A stretch of DNA of 64,000 nt from Klebsiella electrica (GTDB lineage Bacteria > Pseudomonadota > Gammaproteobacteria > Enterobacterales > Enterobacteriaceae): assembly GCF_006711645.1 (NCBI RefSeq), contig NZ_CP041247.1, positions 5,084,001-5,148,000 of the forward strand. Reading direction: 5' to 3'. Below, piece by piece: positions 53,324 to 64,000 of the stretch; the first letter of the stretch is position 1; each line of letters starts with the position of its first letter. Both the position numbers and the translations under genes were made by a program. The notes below the pieces were generated by a model that was given only the letters and a program-made list of their open reading frames with translations, ran no database searches and was not told where the DNA came from.

Positions 53324-54475
53324 ATGAAAAACAATTTACCGCCCTTTATCGAGATTTACCGCGCATTGATCGCCACACCTTCCATCAGCGCGACCGAAGA
53401 GGCGCTGGATCAAAGTAATGAGACTTTAATCAATTTACTCGCCGGCTGGTTCCGCGAAATTGGCTTCAATGTCGAAGTACAGCCGGTGCCGGATACGCGC
53501 AACAAATTTAATATGCTGGCCAGTACCGGCCACGGCGCTGGCGGCCTGCTCCTTGCCGGACATACCGATACCGTTCCCTTTGATGACGGCCGCTGGACCC
53601 GCGATCCTTTTACCCTCACCGAGCACGAAAACAAGCTGTACGGCCTCGGCACCGCCGACATGAAAGGCTTTTTTGCCTTTATTCTGGATGCCCTGCGCGA
53701 TGTTGATGTCAGTAAGCTGAAAAAACCGCTCTACATCCTGGCGACCGCCGATGAAGAGACCAGCATGGCCGGCGCCCGTTACTTTGCCGAAACGACCCTG
53801 CTACGCCCGGATTGCGCCATCATCGGCGAACCGACCTCTCTGCAGCCGGTACGCGCGCACAAAGGCCATATGTCCAACGCCATTCGTATCCAGGGGCAGT
53901 CCGGCCACTCCAGCGATCCGGCGCGCGGCGTCAACGCCATTGAGCTGATGCACGATGCCATTGGTCGTATCATGCAGCTGCGCGACTCGCTCAAAGAGCG
54001 TTATCACTACGCTGCCTTCACCGTACCGTATCCGACGCTCAACCTCGGGGCTATCCATGGCGGCGACGCGTCAAACCGCATCTGCGCCTGCTGCGAGCTG
54101 CATATGGACATTCGCCCGCTTCCGGGTATGACGCTCAACGACCTCAACGGACTGCTGGATGAAGCGCTGGCGCCGGTTAGCGAGCGCTGGCCGGGCCGCC
54201 TGACCGTCTCCGAGCTGCATCCGCCGATTCCGGGTTATGAATGCCCGCCGGACCACCGGCTGGTTCAGGTCGTGGAAAAGCTACTCGGCGCACAAACTGA
54301 AGTCGTGAACTACTGCACCGAAGCCCCGTTTATCCAGACAATCTGCCCGACGCTGGTTTTAGGTCCTGGCTCCATTAATCAGGCCCACCAGCCGGATGAA
54401 TATCTGGAAACCCGCTTTATCAAGCCGACCCGGGAGCTGATTACACAGGTTGTCCACCATTTCTGCTGGCATTGA
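53324..54475 (+). CDS. argE: ArgE, acetylornithine deacetylase
   Basis: The protein has 383 residues from [15 protein letters not shown]; the frame extends 13 codons upstream through the operator, so the inner ATG is chosen. An M20-family zinc hydrolase frees ornithine from N-acetylornithine. Metal ligands are in [11 protein letters not shown] (about residue 80) and GTADMKGF, and the catalytic glutamate is in [10 protein letters not shown] (about 145). Confidence 0.97.
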   Translation: MKNNLPPFIEIYRALIATPSISATEEALDQSNETLINLLAGWFREIGFNVEVQPVPDTRNKFNMLASTGHGAGGLLLAGHTDTVPFDDGRWTRDPFTLTEHENKLYGLGTADMKGFFAFILDALRDVDVSKLKKPLYILATADEETSMAGARYFAETTLLRPDCAIIGEPTSLQPVRAHKGHMSNAIRIQGQSGHSSDPARGVNAIELMHDAIGRIMQLRDSLKERYHYAAFTVPYPTLNLGAIHGGDASNRICACCELHMDIRPLPGMTLNDLNGLLDEALAPVSERWPGRLTVSELHPPIPGYECPPDHRLVQVVEKLLGAQTEVVNYCTEAPFIQTICPTLVLGPGSINQAHQPDEYLETRFIKPTRELITQVVHHFCWH

Positions 54476-54487
54476 AAGCCTGCGGAT

Positions 54488-54510
54488 CCCGCCTCTTTTC
54501 CTGAGGCGGG
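54488..54510 (+). terminator. Hairpin after argE
   Basis: CCCGCCTC-TTTTCCT-GAGGCGGG lies 12 bp after the argE stop. T-rich sequence follows only loosely (GATTCTTCCC). Confidence 0.65.
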
Positions 54511-54730
54511 ACGGTGATTCTTCCCACATTTCCATAAGCAACACTTATCAGAAGACGTCTGAGTTAAATTTCGCAAATTGCCGCCATTTATTCGTTTGCT
54601 GAAGCGATTTCGCAACAATTGACGTGGGGGTTTTTACGTGGCTTTATAAAAGACGGCTGCTTATCCGCCGCTCAACGTTGCAGAGTGCCGGGTATAACAA
54701 AATAAAATGAGATGGGGTGTCTGGGGTAAC

Positions 54731-57382
54731 ATGAACGAACAATATTCCGCTTTGCGTAGTAATGTCAGTATGCTCGGTAAGGTGCTAGGCGATACCATCA
54801 AGGATGCTCTGGGAGAGAACATTCTTGATCGTGTCGAAACTATCCGTAAATTGTCAAAGTCTTCTCGCGCCGGCAATGAAGCCAATCGCCAGGAATTGCT
54901 CACCACGCTGCAAAACTTGTCCAATGACGAGCTGCTGCCGGTCGCGCGCGCCTTCAGTCAGTTTCTGAACCTGGCCAACACCGCTGAGCAATACCACAGT
55001 ATTTCGCCAAACGGCGAAGCGGCCAGCAATCCGGAAGTGATTGCCCGCACCCTGAGAAAGCTTAAAGAACAGCCTCATCTCAACGAAGACACCATTAAAA
55101 AAGCGGTGGAATCCCTCTCTCTGGAGCTGGTACTCACCGCTCACCCCACCGAGATCACCCGTCGTACGCTTATCCACAAAATGGTGGAAGTGAACAACTG
55201 CCTGAAGCAGCTTGATAACAAAGATATCGCTGACTACGAGCACCACCAGCTGATGCGCCGTCTGCGCCAGCTGATTGCCCAGTCATGGCATACGGATGAG
55301 ATCCGCAAATACCGCCCGACGCCGGTAGACGAAGCAAAATGGGGTTTTGCCGTTGTTGAAAACAGCCTGTGGGAAGGTGTACCAAACTACCTGCGCGAGC
55401 TGAACGAACAGTTGGAAGAGAACCTCGGTTATCAGCTGCCGGTGGACTTCGTCCCGGTACGCTTCACCTCCTGGATGGGCGGCGACCGCGACGGCAACCC
55501 GAATGTCACCGCCGATATTACCCGCCACGTGCTGCTGCTGAGCCGCTGGAAAGCAACCGACCTGTTCCTGAAAGATATTCAACTGCTGATTTCCGAACTG
55601 TCGATGGTCGAGTGTACCGACGAGGTGCGGGAGCTGGCTGGCAAGGAAGGCGAGCAGGAACCGTATCGCTATCTGATGAAAAAGATGCGTACCCAGCTGA
55701 TGGAAACGCAGGCCTGGCTCGAAGCTCGCCTGAAAGGGCAGAAGCTGCCAAAACCTGCCGGCCTGCTTACCCAGAACGAACAGCTGTGGGAGCCGCTTTA
55801 CGCCTGCTATAAATCGCTGCAGGCCTGCGGCATGGGCATTATTGCCAACGGCGAACTGCTCGATACCCTGCGCCGCGTGAAATCGTTTGGCGTACCGCTG
55901 GTGCGTATCGATATCCGCCAGGAAAGCACCCGCCATACCGAAGCGCTGGGTGAGATGACCCGTTATCTTGGTATTGGCGATTACGAAAGCTGGTCAGAAG
56001 CCGACAAACAGGCATTCCTGATCCGCGAGCTGAACTCCAAACGTCCGCTGCTGCCGCGTCACTGGGAGCCAAGCAATGAAACCCGCGAAGTGCTCGATAC
56101 CTGCAAAGTGATCGCCGAAGCGCCGCGCGGATCTATCGCCGCCTACGTGATCTCCATGGCGAAGACGCCATCCGACGTGCTGGCGGTGCATCTGCTGCTG
56201 AAAGAGGCCGGTATCGGCTTCGCCCTGCCGGTGGCGCCGCTGTTCGAAACCCTGGATGACCTGAACAACGCCAACGACGTCATGACCCAGTTGCTGAATA
56301 TCGACTGGTATCGCGGCTTTATCCAGGGCAAACAGATGGTCATGATTGGCTATTCTGACTCAGCAAAAGATGCCGGCGTAATGGCCGCTTCCTGGGCGCA
56401 ATACCAGGCGCAGGATGCGTTGATCAAAACCTGCGAAAAAGCCGGTATTGAACTCACGCTGTTCCACGGCCGCGGGGGTTCTATCGGTCGTGGCGGCGCC
56501 CCGGCGCACGCGGCGCTGCTTTCGCAGCCTCCGGGAAGCCTGAAAGGTGGCCTGCGCGTAACCGAACAGGGCGAGATGATTCGCTTTAAGTACGGTTTGC
56601 CGGAAGTCACTATCAGCAGCCTGTCGCTCTATACCAGCGCAATTCTGGAAGCCAACCTGCTGCCGCCGCCGGAGCCAAAAGCAGAGTGGCGCGATATCAT
56701 GGCCGAGCTGTCCGATGTCTCGTGCAAAATGTACCGTGGCTATGTGCGTGAAAATAAAGATTTCGTACCTTACTTCCGCTCCGCAACCCCGGAGCAGGAG
56801 CTGGGTAAACTGCCGTTAGGTTCACGCCCGGCAAAACGTCGTCCAACCGGCGGCGTCGAATCGCTGCGCGCGATTCCGTGGATCTTCGCCTGGACGCAAA
56901 ACCGCCTGATGCTGCCCGCCTGGTTGGGCGCTGGCGCGGCGCTGCAGAAAGTGGTCGAGGGCGGTAAGCAGAGTGAACTGGAAGCCATGTGCCGCGACTG
57001 GCCGTTCTTCTCCACCCGCCTCGGCATGCTGGAAATGGTCTACTCGAAAGCCGACCTGTGGCTGGCGGAGTACTACGATCAGCGCCTGGTGAAACCGGAG
57101 CTGTGGACGCTGGGCACGGAGCTGCGCAAGCTGCTGGCTGCCGACATCAACGTCGTGCTGGCGATTGCTAACGACTCGCATCTGATGGCCGATCTGCCGT
57201 GGATAGCCGAGTCTATCCAGCTGCGTAACATCTATACCGACCCGCTGAACGTCCTGCAGGCAGAACTGCTGCACCGTTCGCGTCTGGCGGAAGCCGAAGG
57301 TAAAGAGCCGGATCCGCGCGTTGAACAAGCGCTGATGGTCACGATTGCGGGCGTTGCCGCCGGGATGCGCAACACGGGCTAA
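54731..57382 (+). CDS. ppc: Ppc, phosphoenolpyruvate carboxylase
   Basis: The protein has 883 residues from [15 protein letters not shown]; an in-frame ATG at 54707 adds eight unconserved residues. It carboxylates PEP to oxaloacetate to refill the TCA cycle. Signatures are the catalytic histidine in [12 protein letters not shown] near residue 138, the mobile loop [12 protein letters not shown] near 582, and the C-terminal MRNTG required for activity and aspartate inhibition. It stands alone, between argE and zinT. Confidence 0.98.
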   Translation: MNEQYSALRSNVSMLGKVLGDTIKDALGENILDRVETIRKLSKSSRAGNEANRQELLTTLQNLSNDELLPVARAFSQFLNLANTAEQYHSISPNGEAASNPEVIARTLRKLKEQPHLNEDTIKKAVESLSLELVLTAHPTEITRRTLIHKMVEVNNCLKQLDNKDIADYEHHQLMRRLRQLIAQSWHTDEIRKYRPTPVDEAKWGFAVVENSLWEGVPNYLRELNEQLEENLGYQLPVDFVPVRFTSWMGGDRDGNPNVTADITRHVLLLSRWKATDLFLKDIQLLISELSMVECTDEVRELAGKEGEQEPYRYLMKKMRTQLMETQAWLEARLKGQKLPKPAGLLTQNEQLWEPLYACYKSLQACGMGIIANGELLDTLRRVKSFGVPLVRIDIRQESTRHTEALGEMTRYLGIGDYESWSEADKQAFLIRELNSKRPLLPRHWEPSNETREVLDTCKVIAEAPRGSIAAYVISMAKTPSDVLAVHLLLKEAGIGFALPVAPLFETLDDLNNANDVMTQLLNIDWYRGFIQGKQMVMIGYSDSAKDAGVMAASWAQYQAQDALIKTCEKAGIELTLFHGRGGSIGRGGAPAHAALLSQPPGSLKGGLRVTEQGEMIRFKYGLPEVTISSLSLYTSAILEANLLPPPEPKAEWRDIMAELSDVSCKMYRGYVRENKDFVPYFRSATPEQELGKLPLGSRPAKRRPTGGVESLRAIPWIFAWTQNRLMLPAWLGAGAALQKVVEGGKQSELEAMCRDWPFFSTRLGMLEMVYSKADLWLAEYYDQRLVKPELWTLGTELRKLLAADINVVLAIANDSHLMADLPWIAESIQLRNIYTDPLNVLQAELLHRSRLAEAEGKEPDPRVEQALMVTIAGVAAGMRNTG

Positions 57383-57453
57383 TTTATCAGCCGTTCCCGG
57401 CAAGACGATATTTGCCGGGAAAAACCGGTTAGCGTTTTATCCGGTTACACTTT

Positions 57454-57486
57454 CCCCGGTCCGCGTCACGCGACCGGGGATTTTTA
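57454..57486 (+). terminator. Terminator of ppc
   Basis: CCCCGGT-C-CGCG-TCA-CGCG-ACCGGGG followed by ATTTTTATT ends next to the zinT stop. A second stem TTCCCGGCAA/TTGCCGGGAA at 57394-57421 precedes it. It serves ppc and possibly zinT in reverse. Confidence 0.85.
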
Positions 57487-58137
57487 TTAATGGTGCAGCA
57501 TTTCGTCGACAATCTGCTCTTTATGCAGCGCATAAGGATAATAGGTCGGCCAGTTATCCATCTCTTTCAGCAGCGCCTCCTGCGAGTCATTCCCCATAAA
57601 GATGTGGAAATGCTGTGATTTGCGCGGTCCAATCGTATGATCGCTGAACTGAACAAATTTCGGCGCTTTTGACTCCGCCTGCTGGCATTCGAACAGGTAA
57701 CGCACCCCCTTCTTGCCGGAAGTATAGGTCAGGATCTTATAGCCGGAATAGGTGTATTTACAGGCATTAACGGCCTTGCCAACGTGGAACTCCATCACGT
57801 TATCTTCGATCCCAATCTGGTCTACGTCGGTGGCATACCCCTTCTTATAATATTCCCGATATTCCGTCACGCTCTTGCCGCCCGCCTTTTTGGCTTTTTG
57901 TTCCAGTACCGGATCCAAATCGCCATTCAGCAGATACGGATTTACCGACTGCCAGATCCCGTCCCAGTCGCTTAGCGCCCGATCTTTAACGTCTGCATCG
58001 GCAAAAATACCCTCGCTGGCCTTAACCTCCGCTTCCGTTAACGCGGGGCCATGGCTATGGTGGCCGTGGGCAAAGGTCTGAGCGCTGGCTAACAGCATGC
58101 CAACACCCAGCGCAAGGGCAGAAATCTTTTTGGTCAT
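57487..58137 (-). CDS. zinT: ZinT (YodA), periplasmic zinc-binding protein
   Basis: The protein has 216 residues from [15 protein letters not shown], the E. coli length; the frame extends 27 codons further through the Zur box, so the inner start is chosen. A signal peptide (to about AQTFA) is followed by the histidine-rich metal motif HGHHSHG. The lipocalin-like core ends with [20 protein letters not shown]. It supplies zinc, and possibly cadmium, handling to ZnuA. It is placed between ppc and yijO, not its E. coli location. Confidence 0.95.
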   Translation of the reverse strand: MTKKISALALGVGMLLASAQTFAHGHHSHGPALTEAEVKASEGIFADADVKDRALSDWDGIWQSVNPYLLNGDLDPVLEQKAKKAGGKSVTEYREYYKKGYATDVDQIGIEDNVMEFHVGKAVNACKYTYSGYKILTYTSGKKGVRYLFECQQAESKAPKFVQFSDHTIGPRKSQHFHIFMGNDSQEALLKEMDNWPTYYPYALHKEQIVDEMLHH

Positions 58138-58165
58138 CACTCTCTCCTGAGTTATCATTTGCAAT

Positions 58166-58188
58166 GATATGTTACGATATAACATATC
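58166..58188. promoter_or_regulatory. Zur box upstream of zinT
   Basis: A perfect dyad GATATGTTA-CGATA-TAACATATC, 28 bp before the zinT start, closely fits the enteric Zur operator. Zinc-loaded Zur should repress zinT. Confidence 0.9.
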
Positions 58189-58288
58189 ACACACAATCTG
58201 CAACACCGTCCCCCTCACTGCCCTCTGACTTTTACCCTTTCCACGCTGTCCGGTATGATAAAAACGTGGCGCCTTCTACGGAGCAAGA

Positions 58289-59140
58289 ATGGATACCGAT
58301 CTCAACCAACACATCGACGCGTTAATCAAAATCCCGGCAACGATCCGGCAGATCCGATTTGCCAGTGACCATCGCCCGGCTTCCGGTCACGTGCAGAAGG
58401 TTGATTTCCCACGCCTCGAAGTCATGCTTGAAGGGCAGCTTCACGATGCCGGCATCAAAGCCGATCCGCCCGTACTGTCCCGGCACGACGTGCTGTTTAT
58501 TCCCGCCGGCGGATGGCATTCACCCCGTTGGCAGTCGCCCTGTACCGTCCTGAGTATTGTGTTTGGCAAGCAACAGTTAGAGCTCACCCTGACGCGCTGG
58601 AACGGCAGTACGTTGAATGTTGAGGATAAGCTTCAGGTACCGCGCCGCGGCCCCCGGACGGGCTCCTTCCTGCTCCAGGCGCTCAGTGAGATGCAGATGC
58701 AACCGCAGGAACAACACACCGCGCGATACATCGTTATCAGCCTGTTGAGCCACTGCGCCGATCTGCTTGGCAGCCAGGTGCACACCGCCTCCCGAAGCCA
58801 GGCGCTGTTTGAGGCGATCCGCAAATATATCGACGCTCGTTTTGCCGAACCGTTAACCCGCGAATCGGTGGCGCAGGAATTTTATCTCTCGCCAAACTAT
58901 CTCTCCCATCTGTTCCAGAAATGCGGGCCTATGGGGTTCAACGAGTATCTGAATCACATCCGCCTTGAGCAGGCCCGCATGCTGTTAAAAGGCCACGACA
59001 TGAAAATTAAAGATGTCGCTCACGCCTGTGGTTTTGTCGACAGCAACTATTTCTGCCGTCTGTTTCGCAAGAATACCGAGCGTTCTCCCTCCGAGTATCG
59101 CCGCCAGTATCACAGCCAGTTGACGGAGAAGCCGCGCTAA
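58289..59140 (+). CDS. yijO: YijO, AraC-family regulator
   Basis: The protein has 283 residues, full length. It has an N-terminal cupin-like effector domain (HDVLFIPAGGWHSPRWQSPC near residue 75) and a C-terminal pair of helix-turn-helix motifs. The second of these carries the AraC signature (DVAHACGFVDSNYFCRLFRK near 245). The ligand and targets are unknown. The frw/pfl/ptsA genes that follow it in E. coli are absent, and fsaB is its next neighbour. Confidence 0.93.
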   Translation: MDTDLNQHIDALIKIPATIRQIRFASDHRPASGHVQKVDFPRLEVMLEGQLHDAGIKADPPVLSRHDVLFIPAGGWHSPRWQSPCTVLSIVFGKQQLELTLTRWNGSTLNVEDKLQVPRRGPRTGSFLLQALSEMQMQPQEQHTARYIVISLLSHCADLLGSQVHTASRSQALFEAIRKYIDARFAEPLTRESVAQEFYLSPNYLSHLFQKCGPMGFNEYLNHIRLEQARMLLKGHDMKIKDVAHACGFVDSNYFCRLFRKNTERSPSEYRRQYHSQLTEKPR

Positions 59141-59205
59141 GCGGAAACTAGATTTTTGTAATTTTTTTACGATAATCCTGCCCGGCTTTGCCAGATATAG
59201 CTGGA

Positions 59206-59227
59206 AAATGTGATCTAAATCATCCTT
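59206..59227. promoter_or_regulatory. CRP-like site upstream of fsaB
   Basis: The stretch AAATGTGATCTAAATCATCC has one perfect half (TGTGA) and a degraded right half (TCATC for TCACA). It is centred about 125 bp before the fsaB start, so distance to the promoter is unclear. Confidence 0.5.
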
Positions 59228-59340
59228 ACCCGCAATGCGTACATTTATCCAGTTTTTGGCAAATTTGTCATCTGGCGACCCGCCGACGAGAAGCCGTATC
59301 CTTACCTCAACATCACTGAATTGAGCATTGAGGAAAGGCT

Positions 59341-60003
59341 ATGGAACTCTATCTGGACACCGCGAACGTCGCAGAAGTTGAACGTCTGGCGCGCATCTAT
59401 CCGCTGGCCGGCGTGACCACCAACCCGAGCATTATCGCCGCAGGCAAAACGCCTGTCTGGGATGTTCTCCCGCGCCTGCAAAAGGCCATTGGACCCGATG
59501 GAACGCTGTTTGCTCAGACCATGAGCCGCGATGCTGAGGGCATGGTGGCGGAAGCCAAACGACTGAGTAACGCCGTTCCGGGCATCGTGGTTAAAATCCC
59601 GGTCACCGCTGAAGGCCTCGCCGCTATCAAATTACTGAAAAAAGAAGGCATCCCGACGCTGGGTACCGCGGTCTATAGCGCCGCACAGGGGCTGCTGGCA
59701 GCGCTGGCGGGCGCAAAATATGTTGCCCCTTACGTCAACCGCGTCGATGCCCAGGGGGGAGACGGGATTCGCATGGTGCAGGAGCTGCAATCCCTGCTGG
59801 AGCAGCATGCGCCAGGAAGCAAAGTGCTGGCCGCCAGCTTTAAAACCCCGCGTCAGGCGCTGGATTGCCTGCTGACCGGCTGCGAAGCAATCACCCTCCC
59901 CTTAGACGTCGCGCAACACATGCTCGGCACCCCTGCGGTAGAGTCAGCCATAGAGAAATTTGAACAAGACTGGAATAACGCTTTTGGCAATCTGAACCTG
60001 TAA
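59341..60003 (+). CDS. fsaB: FsaB, fructose-6-phosphate aldolase (transaldolase-like)
   Basis: The protein has 220 residues, the exact family length. A class I aldolase of the small transaldolase type joins dihydroxyacetone and glyceraldehyde 3-phosphate. The Schiff-base lysine is in IVVKIPVT (about residue 85); other marks are [11 protein letters not shown] and [15 protein letters not shown]. It is followed 54 bp later by gldA, which can supply dihydroxyacetone. Confidence 0.96.
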   Translation: MELYLDTANVAEVERLARIYPLAGVTTNPSIIAAGKTPVWDVLPRLQKAIGPDGTLFAQTMSRDAEGMVAEAKRLSNAVPGIVVKIPVTAEGLAAIKLLKKEGIPTLGTAVYSAAQGLLAALAGAKYVAPYVNRVDAQGGDGIRMVQELQSLLEQHAPGSKVLAASFKTPRQALDCLLTGCEAITLPLDVAQHMLGTPAVESAIEKFEQDWNNAFGNLNL

Positions 60004-60057
60004 CCCGATTATCGCGTCGCCAGAGGACGGCGCCACGATCAACCAGGAGGAATAGAA

Positions 60058-61161
60058 ATGGATCGCATTATTCAATCCCCAGGCAAATATATTCAGGGCG
60101 CAAATGCTATCACCCGCCTTGGCCACTATCTCAAACCGCTGGCCGAACGCTGGCTCATTGTTGGCGACAAGTTTGTGCTGGGTTTTGCCGCAGAAAAGCT
60201 GCGTAAAAGCCTGACCGATGCGGGTCTGGTTGCGGAAATCGTGCCGTTTGGCGGTGAATGCTCGCATAATGAAATCAATCGCTTGCGCGATATCGCTGGC
60301 GCTGCTCGCTGCAATGCCGTGCTGGGAATCGGCGGAGGAAAAACGCTGGATACCGCAAAAGCATTAGCCCACTTTATGAATCTTCCGGTGGTGATTGCCC
60401 CGACAATTGCCTCAACGGACGCCCCCTGCAGCGCGCTCTCGGTTATCTATACCGACGAGGGAGAGTTTGACAGCTATCTGATGCTGCCGCACAACCCGAA
60501 CATGGTGATTGTCGATACGCAAATCGTCGCCGGCGCGCCGCCACGTCTGCTGGCAGCGGGTATCGGCGATGCGCTCGCCACCTGGTTTGAAGCCCGCGCC
60601 TGTTCACGCAGCGGCGCTACGACCATGGCCGGAGGCAAATGCACTCAGGCGGCGCTGGCGCTGGCTGAACTGTGCTACAACACGCTGCTTGAAGAAGGTG
60701 AAAAAGCGATGCTGGCGGCGGAGCAACACGTCGTCACACCGGCGCTGGAGAAGGTTATCGAAGCCAACACCTATCTGAGCGGCGTCGGCTTTGAAAGCGG
60801 CGGTCTGGCGGCAGCGCATGCGATCCATAACGGCCTCACCGCCATTGCCGACGCGCATCACTACTATCACGGTGAAAAAGTCGCTTTCGGGACGCTGACG
60901 CAACTGGTGCTGGAAAATGCCCCGGTGGAAGAGATAGAAACCGTCGCCGCGTTATGTCACAGCGTGGGCCTGCCGATCACCCTGGCGCAGCTGGATATTA
61001 AAGGGGATATTGCCGAAAAAATGCGCATTGTCGCCGAAGCGGCCTGCGCGGAAGGGGAAACTATCCACAACATGCCCGGCGGCGCGACGCCAGACCAGGT
61101 CTACGCGGCATTACGGGTCGCTGACCAGTACGGCCAGCGTTTTCTGCATGAATGGGAATAA
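60058..61161 (+). CDS. gldA: GldA, glycerol dehydrogenase
   Basis: The protein has 367 residues, full length, of the iron-containing alcohol dehydrogenase superfamily (zinc in GldA). It interconverts glycerol and dihydroxyacetone with NAD+. The NAD loop is [13 protein letters not shown] near residue 94, and metal ligands lie in [11 protein letters not shown] (Asp near 171) and [24 protein letters not shown] (His near 254 and 271). A strong AGGAGG site precedes it. It is operonic with fsaB. Confidence 0.97.
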   Translation: MDRIIQSPGKYIQGANAITRLGHYLKPLAERWLIVGDKFVLGFAAEKLRKSLTDAGLVAEIVPFGGECSHNEINRLRDIAGAARCNAVLGIGGGKTLDTAKALAHFMNLPVVIAPTIASTDAPCSALSVIYTDEGEFDSYLMLPHNPNMVIVDTQIVAGAPPRLLAAGIGDALATWFEARACSRSGATTMAGGKCTQAALALAELCYNTLLEEGEKAMLAAEQHVVTPALEKVIEANTYLSGVGFESGGLAAAHAIHNGLTAIADAHHYYHGEKVAFGTLTQLVLENAPVEEIETVAALCHSVGLPITLAQLDIKGDIAEKMRIVAEAACAEGETIHNMPGGATPDQVYAALRVADQYGQRFLHEWE

Positions 61162-61167
61162 AGCATA

Positions 61168-61191
61168 ATGGCCCTCGATGAGGGCCATTTT

Positions 61192-61194
<3 letters not shown>
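61168..61194. terminator. Bidirectional terminator between gldA and metF
   Basis: ATGGCCCTC-GAT-GAGGGCCAT followed by six T lies between the converging stops. The last bases overlap the metF stop codon. Confidence 0.88.
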
Positions 61195-62085
<891 letters not shown>

Positions 62086-62121
62086 TTACCTCATCAATCG
62101 CATTTTATTGTTTGTTGTGTT

Positions 62122-62153
62122 GCGAACTTCTATACGTTTAGACGTCCAGATGT
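62122..62153. promoter_or_regulatory. MetJ operator of metF (four met boxes)
   Basis: Four adjoining 8 bp units read on the minus strand as ACATCTGG, ACGTCTAA, ACGTATAG, AAGTTCGC. They are related to AGACGTCT, with the second best conserved. SAM-loaded MetJ should bind cooperatively about 40-70 bp before metF. Confidence 0.85.
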
Positions 62154-62249
62154 AAAAATGACGGAAAAGTGCCCGGGCGTCAATAGAAAAATCAGCGTAA
62201 AGAGTGAGGAATATTCAGTGAAGATGAGATGATTTCATCTCACTCCACG

Positions 62250-63149
62250 CTAAGATAATGATTCCTCAATAAACGGCAGCAACCACGCGCGCAAAGCGTC
62301 ATCTTCCGGCCGCGTCACTAATCCCAGCGACAAACGCAAGCGAGTCCCCTCCAGCGGATGAAATACCACCCCCTGGCGCTGTATTGCGGCAAATGACGCT
62401 GGCAGCAAAATCATCCCTTCTCCGCGTGCGATGCGCGCCAGCAGAACGTCATGCTCAGCGGGCTCCTCCACATACGCCGGCACGTAGCCAATACGATCAA
62501 AAATACGCCGGGTTGCGTCAAAAAAGGCCGGATTACGTTCGCGCCGGAACCAAAACAGCGGTCGGTGATTCAGGGTTTCTAAAGCCAGCCGGGGAATCGT
62601 AGATTCCGGCCATGACGCGGGTAGCGCCGCAATCAACGATTCATGACAGGGCAAAGGAGAAAGCGTTAATCCATCGACATTCAGCGGCAGCGCAACCAGC
62701 GCGGCGTTTAGCTTGCCTTTGCGCACCTGCTGAGCCAGGGCGGGCGAAGCGCGGCGAAGGAGGGAGAGCGCACTGACCTTGCGGCTCAACGCCGATTCCA
62801 GAGATGCAAAGATACCCTGCTCAAAAGCGGTCGTCAGCCCCAGACGTAAAGGCTGCTGGCGATCGTCGGACAGCTGACCTAGCGCGCTCAGCGTCGTCTC
62901 CTGCAGCGCCAGAAGCGGACGAATAAGCTCCAGCACCCGCTCACCCTCTGCGGTAAGAATCAGCCCTTTGGTATGACGGACAAAGAGCGTCACGCCCAGC
63001 AGCGTTTCCAGATGGCGGATATGGCGACTCAGCGGCGGCTGCGAGATGAACAACCGCTGCGCCGCCCGACTGATATTATTCTCTTCCGCCACCACGGCAA
63101 AATAGCGCAGCAGGCGGATATCAAGAGTCTGTAAACGTAAATTTGTCAT
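62250..63149 (-). CDS. LysR-type regulator divergent from a decarboxylase-like gene
   Basis: The protein has 299 residues. The N-terminal winged helix has the motif RLFISQPPLSRHIRHLETLLG (about residues 33-53), of the CatM/BenM/AlsR-like type. The C-terminal effector domain is full length. I do not recognise a named gene. It is divergent, across 90 bp, from the carboxymuconolactone-decarboxylase-like frame, so it probably controls that gene and itself. It sits between metF and metL where E. coli has katG, yijE and others near metF, and metL directly adjacent to metF. Confidence 0.88.
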   Translation of the reverse strand: MTNLRLQTLDIRLLRYFAVVAEENNISRAAQRLFISQPPLSRHIRHLETLLGVTLFVRHTKGLILTAEGERVLELIRPLLALQETTLSALGQLSDDRQQPLRLGLTTAFEQGIFASLESALSRKVSALSLLRRASPALAQQVRKGKLNAALVALPLNVDGLTLSPLPCHESLIAALPASWPESTIPRLALETLNHRPLFWFRRERNPAFFDATRRIFDRIGYVPAYVEEPAEHDVLLARIARGEGMILLPASFAAIQRQGVVFHPLEGTRLRLSLGLVTRPEDDALRAWLLPFIEESLS

Positions 63150-63239
63150 ACCTGAAAGGTATCACGAAAAGGGTATTACTCAAGTCCGGTTAACGCCTCT
63201 AACCTTCCTGCCAATACACCATCATTATGAGGAAAGATC

Positions 63240-63611
63240 ATGACATCAGAGCGTTATACCACCGGCCTCGACATGTTGCAGCGCGTTGACGGCAAAGGCG
63301 GCGATGCCGTCGTTAAAAGCCTGCAGGCCATCGCCCCGGACTTTGCCCGCTACCTGATTGAATTCCCGTTTGGCGATATTTACGCCCGACCGGGGCTCGA
63401 TTTACGCAGCCGTGAAATCGCCACCATTGCCGCCTTAACGGCGCTGGGCAACGCCGCGCCACAGCTAAAAGTGCATATTGCCGCCGGGTTGCACGTCGGC
63501 CTGTCGTAGGAGGAGATTATCGAAGTTATCATGCAGATGGCGGTGTATGCCGGATTCCCGGCGGCCTTAAATGGCCTGTTCGCCGCCAAAGAAGTTTTTG
63601 CGGCGCAGTGA
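63240..63611 (+). pseudogene. Carboxymuconolactone-decarboxylase-family gene with in-frame TAG
   Basis: The frame starts with a good ribosome site (AGGAAAG). It reads 89 codons to LHVGLS, hits TAG at 63507-63509, then continues in the same frame for 33 codons ([20 protein letters not shown] ...) to TGA 63609-63611. Both parts belong to one small CMD/AhpD-like domain (LRSREIATIAALTALGN then [14 protein letters not shown]), 123 codons in total. The missing residue stands where relatives have R, K, Q or P; CAG to TAG would be a single change. The CxxC of AhpD is absent. Stop-readthrough or a sequencing error are alternatives. Confidence 0.85.
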
Positions 63612-63616
63612 GACTC

Positions 63617-63642
63617 CGAGACCAGACGCCGGTCTGGTCTCG
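63617..63642. terminator. Hairpin between the CMD frame and metL
   Basis: CGAGACCAGAC-GCCG-GTCTGGTCTCG is a perfect 11 bp stem with a 4-nt loop. It lies between the converging ends, 6 bp after the CMD stop and 14 bp from the metL stop. No T-run follows on either strand. Confidence 0.65.
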
Positions 63643-63655
63643 GGCAGAGGCAGGG

Positions 63656-64000
63656 TTACAGCAGTTGCGCCAGACGGTTAATATCCGACTGAATGGCGCC
63701 AGCGGTCACATCGCGACCGGCACCCGGTCCACGGATGACCAGCGGGTTATCGCGGTACCAGCGGCTCTCGATGGCAAAAACGTTATCGCACGGCAGCAGG
63801 GCCGCCAGCGGATGCTCCTCGCGGACGGCTTCAACGCCAACCCGCGCTTTTCCGTTGGCATCAAAACGCGCCACATAGCGCAGAACCAGCCCCAGCTCGC
63901 GGGCGGCTTCCAGGCGCTGCAGCATCTGTTCGTTCAGCTCTTCGCCATTCTCAAAGAAGTGATCCACAGAGCCCTCTTCACAGTGCGCAGGCACCAGCGA
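63656..64000 (-). CDS. metL: MetL C-terminal end (partial; continues past the window)
   Basis: The last 114 codons of aspartokinase II/homoserine dehydrogenase II are visible. The dehydrogenase C-terminus reads LRYVARFDANGKARVGVEAV, CDNVFAIESRWYRDNPLVIR and GPGAGRDVTAGAIQSDINRL, all strongly conserved. The bifunctional enzyme feeds methionine synthesis under MetJ. In E. coli metL is directly followed by metF; here about 1.6 kb with the LysR/CMD pair intervenes. Confidence 0.96.
   Translation of the reverse strand, partial: SLVPAHCEEGSVDHFFENGEELNEQMLQRLEAARELGLVLRYVARFDANGKARVGVEAVREEHPLAALLPCDNVFAIESRWYRDNPLVIRGPGAGRDVTAGAIQSDINRLAQLL

Overview
The window is a 64 kb piece of enterobacterial core chromosome. 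Every recognisable protein is close in length and sequence to its Escherichia coli counterpart. From memory, the 16S variable stretches look most like the Klebsiella aerogenes/oxytoca group, but that genus call is tentative. There is no prophage, transposase, CRISPR array or toxin-antitoxin module. The interest lies in small departures from the familiar enteric layout.

Left part (1-20.6 kb): the end of hemX and all of hemY; the sRNA GlmZ, which carries a central insertion; the argX-hisR-leuT-proM tRNA operon; the amino-acid permease gene yifK; then the enterobacterial common antigen (ECA) cluster wecG-wzyE-wecF-wzxE-wecE-wecD-wecC-wecB-wzzE-wecA, all on the minus strand. rffG and rffH, which normally lie between wecC and wecD, are gone. 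A 34-codon scar remains that begins like rffG and ends like rffH. rho with its leader rhoL, trxA, rhlB and gppA follow.

Middle (20.6-35.9 kb): rep, a tandem pair of ppiC genes, ilvC/ilvY, and the complete ilvL-ilvX-ilvG-ilvM-ilvE-ilvD-ilvA operon with its attenuator and an intact ilvG. Next come comM (yifB), maoP and hdfR.

A complete rRNA operon on the minus strand (35.9-41.9 kb) runs rrs-ileT-alaT-rrl-rrf-aspT-trpT, with P1, P2 and boxA visible. Its two flanks belong to two different operons in E. coli (hdfR side = rrnC, murI side = rrnB), so gene order differs here through exchange between rrn copies. Two spacers carry extra hairpin blocks.

Right part (41.9-64 kb): murI, btuB with a cobalamin riboswitch, trmA, fabR-yijD, sthA, oxyR with the divergent sRNA OxyS, argCBH divergent from argE with ARG boxes between, ppc, zinT with a Zur box, yijO, fsaB-gldA, metF with MetJ boxes, a LysR-type regulator divergent from a carboxymuconolactone-decarboxylase-like gene broken by an in-frame TAG, and the end of metL.

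Functionally the window covers ECA synthesis, branched-chain amino acid and arginine synthesis, transcription termination, ribosomal RNA production, redox control and metal/cobalamin uptake. I found no convincing undescribed multi-gene system. The observations most worth checking are the rffGH scar, the enlarged GlmZ, the rrn junction, the paired ppiC genes and the regulator/decarboxylase cassette with its nonsense codon.
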